NCBI GenBank assembly: GCA_963843945.1 | Contig: CAWJMF010000002.1 | Location: forward strand, 2,170,001-2,234,000 | Direction: 5' to 3' | Origin: CAWJMF01 sp963843945 | Lineage (GTDB): Bacteria > Vulcanimicrobiota > Vulcanimicrobiia > Vulcanimicrobiales > Vulcanimicrobiaceae | Length of the DNA stretch: 64,000 nt | Shown here: positions 35,062-43,781 of the stretch, in pieces | Layout: every line of letters begins with the position of its first letter | Numbering within the stretch: position 1 is the first letter of the stretch | The notes under the pieces: generated by a model | What the model was told of the DNA's origin: nothing | The model's database searches: none | What the model saw: the letters and a program-made list of their open reading frames with translations, nothing else | Program-made: the position numbers and the translations under genes

Positions 35062-36117
35062 TTAGGGGAGCGCAGCGCTGCCCGAATCGCCCTGTTCGAG
35101 TGCGGCGGCGTAGACCTCGCACATCGCCGCGGCGGCGCGGGACCAGCCGAAGCGCTGCAGCGCGGCCGCGCGCCCGAGCGCGGCCTGGGTTTCGGCGCGC
35201 TCGCGCCCAGCGAGAACCGCGGCAAGCGCGGCGCTCCATCCGGCGACGTCGTCGGGCGCGACGAGCGGGGCCGCGCCGTCGACGACCTCCGGTAGCGAAG
35301 ACGTCGCCGCGGCGACGAGCGGAACGCCCGCGCAGAGTGCCTGCGCGGCGGCATAGCCGAAGCCTTCGTAGTGCGAGGGGACGACGGCGACCGCCGCGCG
35401 CGCGTACAGGTCGAGCAGCTCGCTCCGCGAGACGTAGCCCGTGAAGCGGACGCGCGCGGCCACGCCGCACTCGCGCGCAATCCGCTCGCACGTCTCGCGG
35501 TACGGCGTCGCCGGACCCGCCGCGACGAGCCGCACGTCCGGCAACGCGGCGATCGCGCGGATCGCGACCTCGAGGTTCTTCCGCCGTTCGATCGTGCCGA
35601 CCGCGAGCACGAACGGTTCGGCCTCGGGCCGCCGCGTCAGCGCGCCGAAATCGGCGGCGACGCCGGGGTGCACGACGCCGACGCGCGCCGGTTCGACGCC
35701 CGTCAGCTCGAGCAGTTCCCGGCGCGAGAAGGCCGAGTCGACCACGATGCGCCGCGCCTGCCGGTAGCGTTCGCGCTGAAAAGTTCCGAAGTACCAGCGC
35801 GCGTACGAGCGCACGTGCTGCTGCACGCGCAGCCAGGCCACGTCGTGGACCGTCGCCACCAGCGGCAGCCGCGTCAGCAGGGGCAACGTTCCGGCCGCGC
35901 AGTGCAGCAGGTCGACGCGCGCACGGCGCGCGGCGCGCGGCAACAAGAGCTGATCCCAAAGGACGCGCCGGTCGAAGCGCCACGGGTCCAGCTCGGGCGC
36001 CGCGAGCGCCACCACGTCCGCTTCGCGCGCGCGCAAGGCGGACAGCAGTCCGGACACGTACTCGCCGATGCCCGTCGCGGTGCCGACGGCAAGCTGGGTG
36101 TCGAGCCCGATCCTCAC
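35062..36117 (-). CDS. Glycosyltransferase, GT4 family
   Basis: A 351-residue GT-B glycosyltransferase. N-terminal GLDTQLAVGTATGIGEYVSG with a Gly-rich acceptor loop, then VATVHDVAWLRV, and the nucleotide-sugar domain FVLAVGTIERRKNLEVAIRA, VRFTGYVSRSELLDLYARA and PSHYEGFGYAAAQALCAGVP. The second Glu of the usual EX7E motif is replaced by Gln in EGFGYAAAQ, which occurs in some family members but may alter catalysis. The GTG start overlaps the stop of the TPR gene (GTGA). It probably builds a cell-surface glycan; the sugar and acceptor are unknown. Confidence 0.9.
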   Translation of the reverse strand: MRIGLDTQLAVGTATGIGEYVSGLLSALRAREADVVALAAPELDPWRFDRRVLWDQLLLPRAARRARVDLLHCAAGTLPLLTRLPLVATVHDVAWLRVQQHVRSYARWYFGTFQRERYRQARRIVVDSAFSRRELLELTGVEPARVGVVHPGVAADFGALTRRPEAEPFVLAVGTIERRKNLEVAIRAIAALPDVRLVAAGPATPYRETCERIARECGVAARVRFTGYVSRSELLDLYARAAVAVVPSHYEGFGYAAAQALCAGVPLVAAATSSLPEVVDGAAPLVAPDDVAGWSAALAAVLAGRERAETQAALGRAAALQRFGWSRAAAAMCEVYAAALEQGDSGSAALP

Positions 36118-36977
36118 CGCTCGAGTTCGTGCGCGAGCCGCCGCACCGAGGCGAGTTGCGCGCCGAAACGCTGGGCGAGTTGAAGCTCCGCACGCGCTTC
36201 GGTGCGGTCGCCGCGCCGCAGCGCCGCCTCGCCGAGCCCCGCGTAGGCTTCGCCTGAAGCCGGGTTGGCCTCGCGCGCGCGCGTGAAATAGGCCGCCGCG
36301 GCGTTCAGGTCGCCGAGGTTGAGCGCCTGGCTCCCCGCCGAGATCAAATAGCGCTCCGAGAGCGGCGCGAGCTCGACGGCCCGGGCGTAGGCATCCGCCG
36401 CGCGCTGTTCGGCCGCGATGCCTGCCGCGCTGCGGGTGCCGAGCCGATAGGCCTGCGCTTGTTCGAGCCGGCCGATCGAGAGCCACGTGTCGGCCAAGGC
36501 GTCGACTTGACTCGGGTCGCCCTCGAGACGCTGCGCGAGTTGCCGCTCGAGCGCGAGCGCCTCGCCGCTCCTGCCCGCCCCCGCAAGCGCTTCCGCCTGA
36601 CGCGCGACGCCCTCGGCGTCGCCGGCGGCGAGAAAGTCCTGCGCGGCGGCCGCACCGTTCCCGCGCAGTTCCGCCAGACGCCCTTCCAGCGCGAAGCGTT
36701 CGAGCGAGGGCGGGAGTTGCGCGACGCGCCGCGTCGCCAAGGCGAGGTCGCCGTCGTCGAGCGCTCGGCGCGCCAGCGCCAGTCGCAGTGCGGGTGACGC
36801 GAACAGCGGTTCTCCGCCGTCGATCCGGCGCGCGAGGTCGGCCGGGACGAAGCCCGGCCACGCGCCCGGCGCCGCGCGCTCGCGGAGCACGATGCTCGCG
36901 AGCCACTGCTGGTAGCCGAGCAGGAGCGCCAGCAACGCTGAAAAGACGAGTGGCGCGGCGCCGAAGCGCCGCGCCAT
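36114..36977 (-). CDS. Membrane-anchored TPR protein
   Basis: A 287-residue protein with one N-terminal transmembrane helix (FGAAPLVFSALLALLLGYQQ) and then Ala/Leu/Arg-rich helical repeats outside the membrane. The last part (AADAYARAVELAPLSERYLI, AAAYFTRAREANPASGEAYA, LGEAALRRGDRTEARAELQL) gives three clear TPR units; earlier ones are degenerate. ATG 36977 is preferred over 37064, which would run into the porin gene. It is translationally coupled to the downstream glycosyltransferase, so it may scaffold glycan assembly. Confidence 0.75.
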   Translation of the reverse strand: MARRFGAAPLVFSALLALLLGYQQWLASIVLRERAAPGAWPGFVPADLARRIDGGEPLFASPALRLALARRALDDGDLALATRRVAQLPPSLERFALEGRLAELRGNGAAAAQDFLAAGDAEGVARQAEALAGAGRSGEALALERQLAQRLEGDPSQVDALADTWLSIGRLEQAQAYRLGTRSAAGIAAEQRAADAYARAVELAPLSERYLISAGSQALNLGDLNAAAAYFTRAREANPASGEAYAGLGEAALRRGDRTEARAELQLAQRFGAQLASVRRLAHELER

Positions 36978-37002
36978 CCGGTTTGCTACGAGACCGCCTG
37001 GT

Positions 37003-39717
37003 CTAGAAGCGGACCGTGAAGTTGATGTCCTGACGGTTCTGCGAGAAGTTGTACGTCGGGACATAGCTGTCGACGTAGTCCTGGTGACGGGCCACGAGCG
37101 ATATCGCCGAGTTCGTCTTCGGGATGTTGTACTGGAGCGTTCCCGACATGAACTCCTTGCGCTGGTTGATGTCCTGCGAGAGCGTCGTGCCGTACTCGCC
37201 GTAGTAGTTCTGCGTCGAGTAGTAGCCGATGAGCAGCAGGTCGCGCGCGACCGGAACCGTGGCGCGGGCGTTCACGAACCAGTGGGTCATGTTGACGTAG
37301 TTCGGATAGAACAGCGTCGGACTCGTGCCACCCGGGAAGGCCGCCTGGGCCGTGACGTACGACTGCGCGTCGAACGTCTGGGTCGTCGGGTTGATCGGGT
37401 AGTACTGGTAGCCCGTCATGTCGGGCCGCTTGAGCGTATCGATGCCGCCCGAGAAGTTCAGGCCGACCGGGTCGCCATACACCGGAACCGTGAAGCCGAT
37501 GCCGGCGGTGAAGACCTGGTACTTCATGACCTGATTGGTCTGATAGGCCGGACCGTAGATCATGCTGCCGTACGAGTTGGGACGCAGTTCTTGCAGATTT
37601 TGGTACTGCGCGTTCGTCGTGAACGTCAGGTCGCCGATGCGAACCGGTGTGTTCAAGCCGAGCGTGATGCCTTGCGTGTTCGGCGTGAAGGCCTGGAAGT
37701 AGGTCGTGCCCGTTCCGACCAGCGGGTTGAACAGCGGGTACGCAAACGTCAGGTTGGGGTTCACGCTCGTCTTCGGCGAGGCGACGCCCGTCGGAGCGAA
37801 CGAATCGTCGAACTGCTGGTTGATCGTCAGGCTGTTGCCGAAGCCGTAGAAGCCCGGCAGGTAGTTGGCTTTCCAGAAGCTGAACAGCTGCGGCGCGTTA
37901 CCGAAGTAATGCGTCGGCGCACCGTCGATGAAGTTCGGTCCGACCGACTGATACTGGAAGCTGAACTGGATCTTCGCGACCTTGAGCTTCAAACCGGCGA
38001 TTCCGGCAGAGTCGCCGACCGCGGGGACGTTGTGGTAGTCGGGCGTGAACTTGCTGCTCGCGGCTTCGCCGAAGATCACCGGGCCCGAACCCGGTCCGCT
38101 CACGAGGAACGGCACGGCGTACTGCGCGTCGACGCCGAGCACGGTATCGCTGACCAAGCCGTAGCCCTGAACTGATGCCGAATTGACGTAGGTCAGGTCT
38201 TGCGTCGTCTGGGTATCGTCCCAGTCGTAGATGCGGTTGTAGCTGAGGCCGACTTCGAGACCCGGCACGACTTTGAACTTCTCGTTCAAGCGTCCGTTGA
38301 TCATGTAGCGCTGGTAGTTCGTGTTCTGCGTGACCGAGATGGCGCGGTAGGTGAGTTGAACCACCGAACCGGCGGGCAGCGGCGTGCCGAACACGATCGA
38401 GTTGTACGCTTGGTTGTAGGTGATGGCCGGAAGCGGCGCCCCCGGTCCGCCGGTGACCGTGCCGGAAGAGTTGTACGTCGTGCCGTTATACGACGAGACG
38501 TATACCGACCCGAGGACCGCGCCCGAGGTCAGGAAGACCATCGTCAGCGTGCCCGAGCCGGCGTTGAACGTGTCGGTCTTGAGCGCCGCCGCCGCGCCGG
38601 CTGCCGTGTAGCCGGCCTGCGGTGCGACGATCGGGAAGAGGTACCCATCCGCGCCGCTGTTGAGCACGTTGGGGTCGACCGCGCCGGTTTGCGTGATGAG
38701 AAGCGTCTGATCGAGACGCGTGATCGAGCCCCACATGTCGAGGCTGCCGAAGCCGCCCTCGTTGAAGGTGCCCGAGAACGAAGCTCCGACCTGCGTCGGT
38801 TGATAGGGCTGCTCGTAGGGGACGCCGGCGGCCGAGCCATAGGGCGCCCGGAAGGTCAAGCCGGTCCGCGAGGACGGCATGTTGTCGATCTGACCGAACT
38901 TCGCATCGAGGTTCGAGAACGCACCGACCGAGGCGAGGTTGATTTCGACCGCCGGCTCGATGTCGATGCGGGCCGAACTTGCGTCCGCGTTGCCATACTC
39001 GTAGTTCAGAATGTGCACGGGCAGCGAGATCGTCAGCTTGTCCGTGATCTGGTAGGCGAGCGAGAAGCGCGAGTCTTGCCGGATGTAGAAACCCGACCCG
39101 TTCTGGGTCAGCGGGTTGTTCGAGTCGTCCGTCGAGATGAAGGCGTTGACGAAGGGGTCGATCGTGGTGTTGTGACCGTTGGCCGCCGTCGCGCCGTAGT
39201 ACGTGGTGACGGGAAGACCGGTCTCATTGTAGATCGACTCAGGATTGACGTAGCGCTGGCGCCACGAGACGTTCGGGAGGAGGACGCCGTGCATGGAGAG
39301 CGACTGAGCGAACTTCGTGCGCTTGTCGAGCGCATCGAGTGCGTCCTCGAGGTTCGTGACGCGCACGCCCAGTGAATCGAGCTCGTCCTTGAGGGCGTCG
39401 ATCAGCTTTTGCAGCTTGTCGAGATCCTCTTTGGACGGACCCTTGTACTGATTTTCTTGCAACTTCGCGACGACGCGCGCGACGATAACCGCCATTTCAT
39501 AACGCGTCAGCGGCCGGTCGCCTTTGAATTTTCCGTCAGGATAGCCGTCGATGAGGCCATCGGCAGCCAAGCTCTGGATGTACTGATAGGCCCAATGATT
39601 GGCCGGCACATCCGAGAACGGCGTCGCCATGGCGGCCTGCTTCGTTGCGCACAGCATGCCGAGCGCGAGGCTCGACACTAGGCTCGACGCTAGAAGCAGG
39701 CGTGCGAGACGCTTCAT
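37003..39717 (-). CDS. SLH-domain outer-membrane porin
   Basis: A 904-residue outer-membrane protein. The signal peptide ends near residue 30. One S-layer-homology domain (about 33-86, FSDVPANHWAYQYIQSLAAD, GLIDGYPDGKFKGDRPLTRY) follows, then a coiled coil (about 90-135, LDKLQKLIDALKDELDSLGV) and about 760 residues of alternating aromatic beta-strands ending in FNFSQNRQDINFTVRF with a terminal Phe, the signal for BAM. This layout is known from cyanobacterial SomA/SomB-like and related porins, where SLH binds a periplasmic cell-wall polymer. ATG 39717 has GGAGG at good spacing. A likely regulatory region with an inverted repeat lies upstream. Confidence 0.92.
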   Translation of the reverse strand: MKRLARLLLASSLVSSLALGMLCATKQAAMATPFSDVPANHWAYQYIQSLAADGLIDGYPDGKFKGDRPLTRYEMAVIVARVVAKLQENQYKGPSKEDLDKLQKLIDALKDELDSLGVRVTNLEDALDALDKRTKFAQSLSMHGVLLPNVSWRQRYVNPESIYNETGLPVTTYYGATAANGHNTTIDPFVNAFISTDDSNNPLTQNGSGFYIRQDSRFSLAYQITDKLTISLPVHILNYEYGNADASSARIDIEPAVEINLASVGAFSNLDAKFGQIDNMPSSRTGLTFRAPYGSAAGVPYEQPYQPTQVGASFSGTFNEGGFGSLDMWGSITRLDQTLLITQTGAVDPNVLNSGADGYLFPIVAPQAGYTAAGAAAALKTDTFNAGSGTLTMVFLTSGAVLGSVYVSSYNGTTYNSSGTVTGGPGAPLPAITYNQAYNSIVFGTPLPAGSVVQLTYRAISVTQNTNYQRYMINGRLNEKFKVVPGLEVGLSYNRIYDWDDTQTTQDLTYVNSASVQGYGLVSDTVLGVDAQYAVPFLVSGPGSGPVIFGEAASSKFTPDYHNVPAVGDSAGIAGLKLKVAKIQFSFQYQSVGPNFIDGAPTHYFGNAPQLFSFWKANYLPGFYGFGNSLTINQQFDDSFAPTGVASPKTSVNPNLTFAYPLFNPLVGTGTTYFQAFTPNTQGITLGLNTPVRIGDLTFTTNAQYQNLQELRPNSYGSMIYGPAYQTNQVMKYQVFTAGIGFTVPVYGDPVGLNFSGGIDTLKRPDMTGYQYYPINPTTQTFDAQSYVTAQAAFPGGTSPTLFYPNYVNMTHWFVNARATVPVARDLLLIGYYSTQNYYGEYGTTLSQDINQRKEFMSGTLQYNIPKTNSAISLVARHQDYVDSYVPTYNFSQNRQDINFTVRF

Positions 39718-39758
39718 AAGTCCTCCAGAAGATCTGCAGTGCTAGCGTCCGCATCATC

Positions 39759-39858
39759 GGGCGTACTTTGCGCGGGGGTGGTGAGAGTTGCCGAGTTTGC
39801 CTTCACCGCCGGACCGAACACCTGTGCCGTCAATTGGTTAGACACAGAAAGTACGCCC
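39759..39858. promoter_or_regulatory. Porin upstream region with an 11-base inverted repeat
   Basis: GGGCGTACTTT (39759-39769) and its exact reverse complement AAAGTACGCCC (39848-39858) lie 78 bases apart in the 206-base gap between the porin and yqgF-like genes. On the minus strand TTGACG at about 39829-39834 could be a -35 element, but no convincing -10 follows. The repeats could be operator half-sites or fold the leader RNA. Confidence 0.4.
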
Positions 39859-39923
39859 TCGTTTGGAGCGCATGCCGAGGTTCGTTTACGACCGTATCCT
39901 AGCTACTCCTGCCCCTAACTTGC

Positions 39924-40367
39924 CTAAGCGGAAGGGGCGGGGGCACCCTCTCCGGGCCCGCCCGGGCCGGTCGTTTCGAGGTCGATAAAGCGCTCGGCGA
40001 TCAGCAGCGCCGCGAAGTCGTCGATCGGCCGGGGCGGCAGCAGCATGCCGCGCGGCACGAGGCGCCGCCAGCCGCGCGGGGGGTTGGCCGCGAAGTAACG
40101 GCGTCGCGCCAGCAGCGTCGTTTCGCGTTCGTCGACGGCTCGCACCGGCAACGGCAGACCCTGCAACATCGCGGCGACCGGCGCGGTGTTGGTGCCCGCA
40201 CCGAGTGCGATCGCGCGCGGCGCGAAGCGCAGCACCAGATCGCGGACCCGCGCGGCGAACTCCTCGGTGGGCACGATGCCGAGCTCGAGCGGCTCGGCGC
40301 CGGGGCTGACGACGACCGCGTAGCCGCACTTGCGCGTCCCCGGGTCGATGCCCAGCACCGGGTTCAC
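39924..40367 (-). CDS. YqgF/RuvC-like RNase H-fold nuclease (cyanobacterial type)
   Basis: A 147-residue protein of the RNase H fold. VLGIDPGTRKCGYAVV holds the first catalytic Asp. The middle part (RFAPRAIALGAGTNTAPVAA) and the end (AVDERETTLLARRRYF, PRPIDDFAALLIAERFI) carry the Glu and Asp expected of the family and resemble the cyanobacterial pre-16S rRNA-processing nuclease YqgF variant that sits beside DUF3084. RuvC itself is less likely at this length. The role may be rRNA maturation or Holliday-junction cleavage. The GTG start overlaps the DUF3084 stop (GTGA). It is the last gene of the envelope operon. Confidence 0.78.
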   Translation of the reverse strand: MNPVLGIDPGTRKCGYAVVVSPGAEPLELGIVPTEEFAARVRDLVLRFAPRAIALGAGTNTAPVAAMLQGLPLPVRAVDERETTLLARRRYFAANPPRGWRRLVPRGMLLPPRPIDDFAALLIAERFIDLETTGPGGPGEGAPAPSA

Positions 40368-41308
40368 TTGGGCGACCGGCGCAGCTCGAAAACGACCGGG
40401 ATCCCGCCCGAGTGCGGGTAGACGTCGCCGGCCGCCTCGGCGACGATGTAGAAGCGGCCCTCGCCGGCTTTGATGCGGCGGATCGTCTCGTCGATTTCGG
40501 CTTGGGTGATCTGGGGAAAGACGGCCTGGGCGAAGGGCCACGGCATCCCTTGGCCGATTGCCGTGTCGCTGACGGCCGAAATGAGCTGGGCATAGGCCAG
40601 CCGCGGCACGACCGTCGTGCCCCCGTCGACCTGCACGCTCGCAATCGGCTGGCGCGTGCGGAAGATCAGCTGGTCCGCGTAGGCCTCGAAGGTGAAGTGA
40701 ATGGGGTCGTTGGCGAAGAGGTTTTGATCGGCGGCCGCCAGCAGCAGCACGGGCCCGCGCAGCAAAAAGCCCTGGACCTTCTGGTCGGCCAGGACGGCTT
40801 CGAGCTTCTTCTCGATGGCCGGATCGCTCGATTTTCCTTTATAGGCCTTGAGCGGGGGCACGTAGAGCCGGTTGAGGGAGCCGACGACGGTATCGAAAAA
40901 GGCGCTAAGGGCGCGGAGCCGGTCGCTCTGGGACATCCCCGGTGTGACCACCAGGTAACGATTGTCCAGCAGCGCGCCGCGGTTGATGATGACGTTCGTC
41001 TCGTGGACGCGCTTGTCGAGCGCGTCGGCCTGCGCTTGCAGCTCGTTGACGCGGTTGTTGATCTCGTCGAGATGGAAGAACGCGGCGCGCGCGTACTGCG
41101 AGGTGAGCAGCACGGTGACCGTGGCCGCTAGCGCGATCGCCATGCCGGTCGCGACCGCGACGATCGTCGACGTGTACTTCGGACGCAGGCCGAAGAGCGT
41201 CATGCGCTTGCGCCCGACTTGATGTCCGACCCGGTCGCCGATGTAGGCGATGACGCCGGCCAGCGCGGCGATGCCTAAGATCAGCCCGATGCCGCCGAGG
41301 GTGCCCAC
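40364..41308 (-). CDS. DUF3084 domain-containing membrane protein
   Basis: A 314-residue inner-membrane protein. Two N-terminal helices (GLILGIAALAGVIAYIGDRV and VAVATGMAIALAATVTVLL) flank the family signature GHQVGRKRMTLFGLRPKYTS. A coiled coil (about 75-105) and a large extracytoplasmic domain follow. DUF3084 proteins are typical of Cyanobacteria and related diderms; their job is not known, but the constant association with YqgF and, here, with Lpt genes suggests envelope assembly. The GTG start 41308 lies just after the lptF/G stop. Confidence 0.88.
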   Translation of the reverse strand: MGTLGGIGLILGIAALAGVIAYIGDRVGHQVGRKRMTLFGLRPKYTSTIVAVATGMAIALAATVTVLLTSQYARAAFFHLDEINNRVNELQAQADALDKRVHETNVIINRGALLDNRYLVVTPGMSQSDRLRALSAFFDTVVGSLNRLYVPPLKAYKGKSSDPAIEKKLEAVLADQKVQGFLLRGPVLLLAAADQNLFANDPIHFTFEAYADQLIFRTRQPIASVQVDGGTTVVPRLAYAQLISAVSDTAIGQGMPWPFAQAVFPQITQAEIDETIRRIKAGEGRFYIVAEAAGDVYPHSGGIPVVFELRRSPK

Positions 41309-41311
41309 GCC

Positions 41312-42460
41312 TCAGAACCTCGCCGCGCGGCGCAACAAGACCGCGCCGATCGCGACGAAAATGACGTTGGGCGCCCACGCGCCGAGCGCCGAGACGAAGT
41401 ATCCGCCGGGCAGACCGCGGACGACGGCCAGACAGAGCGACTCGATCACGAAGTACATGAAGACGATCGCGACGGCCAAACTAAAGCCGCGCCCGGTCCC
41501 GCTTCCGCGCGCGGGCCGCAAGCCGAAGGGCGCGGCCAGCAGCACGAACACGAAGGACGCGAACGGGCGCGCGAGCTTCTCCTCGAAGGTCGTCTCGAAC
41601 TGGCGAATCTGTTGCGGCGAAAGCTGGCCCGAACCGGCCACCTCGCGTATTTGCGAAAGGCTCATACTGTCGGGATCGTCGTCCTTGGTGCGCCCTTCGA
41701 TTTGGCTGGGCCTTTCGCCGATCGCGATCTGCATCTGCGGATGTTGCAGGATCAGCGTCGTGCCGTCGGGGTTGAAGCGGTACTCCGTCGAGTTCGTAAA
41801 GGTCCAGGTGCCGCGGTCGTACTGTCCGCGATCGCTGAAGATGATGAACACCGGCCGCTTGTCGGTGCCGTAGCCGACGATCGTCGTGTACAACAAGCTT
41901 TGCGTCGTGTCGTCGTAACCGCGGAAGTACGTCAATTGCTGGCCGCCGTTAGGCAGCGGCGTCAACACCGCGTGGTTCGACCCGCCGAAAAACCCGACGC
42001 GCTGAATCGTTTCGTCGCGCAGCGCGATCGCGCGGTCGTTGGCGAACGCGACGACCGTCTCTTGCAAGAACAGCGAGAGCAGCGAAACCACCAGGCCCAC
42101 GACGAGCAGCGGCGCGACGATGCGCGTCAGCCCGATGCCGCCGGCCTTCATCGCGGTGATCTCGCTTTCGCCCGAGAGGCGTTGCAGCGCGAGGAGCGTG
42201 CCCAGCAGCATCGCCATCGGGACGACCGTGACGAAGATCTGCGGCAGCTGCCAGAGGAAAAACTCGATCGCCGCGAGCAGCGGTGCGTGCTGATCGGCGA
42301 CGAGCCGGCCGATCGCCAAGATGTCGGTCGCTGCGAAGATCAGCGCGAACGCGGAGACGCCGAAGACGAACGGGCCGACCAGCTCGCTGGTCATGTAGCG
42401 GTCGAGGATGGTGACGTCGAGCGCGAGGCGGCGCCGCGCCGGCGCGCCCGGCGAGCTCAC
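41312..42460 (-). CDS. LptF/LptG family LPS export permease
   Basis: A 382-residue inner-membrane permease of the Lpt system that extracts LPS. Three helices near the N-terminus (VTILDRYMTSELVGPFVFGV, then IFVTVVPMAMLLGTLLALQR), a SGESEITAMKAGGIGLTRIV coupling segment that contacts LptB, a periplasmic beta-jellyroll (about 150-250), and three C-terminal helices (FVFVLLAAPFGLRPARGSGT). Only one permease gene is present, whereas Proteobacteria have both LptF and LptG, so it may act as a homodimer or have a partner elsewhere. It overlaps lptB by ATGA/GTGA-type four bases. Confidence 0.92.
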   Translation of the reverse strand: MSSPGAPARRRLALDVTILDRYMTSELVGPFVFGVSAFALIFAATDILAIGRLVADQHAPLLAAIEFFLWQLPQIFVTVVPMAMLLGTLLALQRLSGESEITAMKAGGIGLTRIVAPLLVVGLVVSLLSLFLQETVVAFANDRAIALRDETIQRVGFFGGSNHAVLTPLPNGGQQLTYFRGYDDTTQSLLYTTIVGYGTDKRPVFIIFSDRGQYDRGTWTFTNSTEYRFNPDGTTLILQHPQMQIAIGERPSQIEGRTKDDDPDSMSLSQIREVAGSGQLSPQQIRQFETTFEEKLARPFASFVFVLLAAPFGLRPARGSGTGRGFSLAVAIVFMYFVIESLCLAVVRGLPGGYFVSALGAWAPNVIFVAIGAVLLRRAARF

Positions 42461-43212
42461 AGCCGAAAGCCTTCGCCCAGGTAGAACTGACGTGCCGCGG
42501 GCGAACTCAAGACTTCTTGCGCGCTTCCCGAGACCACGATTCGCCCGTCGCTGAGGATGTACGCACGATCGACGATGGCGAGCGTTTCGCGAACCTGGTG
42601 ATCGGTAATCAGCACGCCGATGCCGCGCTCGCGCAGCTGACGGATCATCAGCTGAATGTCGGCAACCGCGATCGGGTCGATACCCGTGAACGGCTCGTCC
42701 AGCAACAAGAAGGCCGGATCGGTTGCGATCGCGCGCGCGATCTCGACGCGCCTCCGCTCGCCGCCGGACAACGAGTCGCCGCGAGCGTCGACGAAACGCG
42801 AGAGCCCGAATTCGTCGAGCAGATCGGGCAGGCGCCGCTCCTGCTCCTCGCGCGAGACGCCGTTCATCTCCCAGATCAAGCGGATGTTGTCGCCGACGGA
42901 AAGCTTGCGGAAGATCGAATTCTCTTGCGCCAGATAGCCGATGCCCGCGCGCGCGCGCTGATACATCGGCGCCGAGGTTACGTCGAGCGCTACCCCGTCG
43001 CGCACCAGCGACACGCTGCCCTTGTCGGGTTTAACCAAACCGACGACCATGTAGAAGGTCGTCGTCTTGCCCGCGCCGTTGGGCCCCAGCAGACCGACGA
43101 CTTCGCCCGTTTCCACGACCGCGCTGACCGAGTCGACGACGGTGCGCACGCCGTAGCGTTTGACGAGGTCGGTCAGCTCGATGCGGTTGAGCCCGGAGGG
43201 CGCTTGGGTCAT
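42457..43212 (-). CDS. lptB: LPS export ABC transporter ATP-binding protein LptB
   Basis: A 251-residue ABC ATPase powering LPS extraction. Walker A GPNGAGKT (43-50), Q-loop in GYLAQENSIFRKLSVGDNI, signature LSGGERRRVEIARAIATDPA, Walker B FLLLDEPFTGIDPIAV and switch ITDHQVRETLAIVDRAYIL are present. The QENSIFRKLSV sequence is typical of LptB. It overlaps lptC and the permease by four bases each, so the three are translated as a unit. Confidence 0.96.
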   Translation of the reverse strand: MTQAPSGLNRIELTDLVKRYGVRTVVDSVSAVVETGEVVGLLGPNGAGKTTTFYMVVGLVKPDKGSVSLVRDGVALDVTSAPMYQRARAGIGYLAQENSIFRKLSVGDNIRLIWEMNGVSREEQERRLPDLLDEFGLSRFVDARGDSLSGGERRRVEIARAIATDPAFLLLDEPFTGIDPIAVADIQLMIRQLRERGIGVLITDHQVRETLAIVDRAYILSDGRIVVSGSAQEVLSSPAARQFYLGEGFRL

Positions 43213-43781
43213 GGCGTCGCCACCTGCGTCGCGCCGGTCATGACGAGCTTCGAGAGGCGCACGTCGGCGTCCAGCCGTTGCCCGCGCAGCTGTTCGCCCA
43301 GCGGCGAAGTCAGCACGACGTTGCCCTCGCCCAGCAGGCGTCCCGTGGCGTCGTTGTAGTGCAGCGTATCGCAGGTCAAGGTTTTCCCATCCGAGGTATG
43401 CGCGCGCACGCCGCCGGTCATGACGACCGTCTTTTCGCGTTCGAAAACGGTGCCGGCCGGCGCGTCGGCGGTCAGCGTGCGGCCGGGTGCGTCGTAGAAA
43501 ATCACGTGCGGGTTCGTGAAGTCGCTCCGTCCGGTATCTTCACCGAAATACTCCGCGCGCTGCTCGTCGGCCCGCAGCACGTAGACTTTGCGGTTGTGCT
43601 TTTGCTCCGTCACGTAGATGTACTTCGAACCTTCGCGGTGCGAATGCAGCTCGAGCGGGGTCGCGGCGACGCTCGGGCCGGGGCTGGGCGTTGGCGGCGG
43701 GCTCTGCGCGGGCGAGCCGCAGGCGGCCAAGACGAGGACTGCCGCAAGCACCGGCGCCGGGGCGAACCGGGCGAGGCTCAC
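43209..43781 (-). CDS. lptC: LptC-like LPS export lipoprotein
   Basis: A 190-residue protein with a lipoprotein-type leader (VLAAVLVLAACGSPAQS, lipobox Cys), a Pro/Ser linker, and a beta-jellyroll of the LptA/LptC fold: VYVLRADEQRAEYFGEDTGR, VIFYDAPGRTLTADAPAGTV, VVMTGGVRAHTSDGKTLTCD and LLGEGNVVLTSPLGEQLRGQ. LptC is usually anchored by a transmembrane helix, so a lipid anchor is atypical, and the domain could equally be called LptA-like. It sits next to lptB, overlapping as GTGA on its own start and ATGA on the next gene. Confidence 0.85.
   Translation of the reverse strand: MSLARFAPAPVLAAVLVLAACGSPAQSPPPTPSPGPSVAATPLELHSHREGSKYIYVTEQKHNRKVYVLRADEQRAEYFGEDTGRSDFTNPHVIFYDAPGRTLTADAPAGTVFEREKTVVMTGGVRAHTSDGKTLTCDTLHYNDATGRLLGEGNVVLTSPLGEQLRGQRLDADVRLSKLVMTGATQVATP

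Noticed and set aside
37084..39375. Two long plus-strand frames opposite the porin
   Set aside because: Both are Arg/Val/Asp-rich mirror translations of the porin; the SLH and barrel reading is clear.
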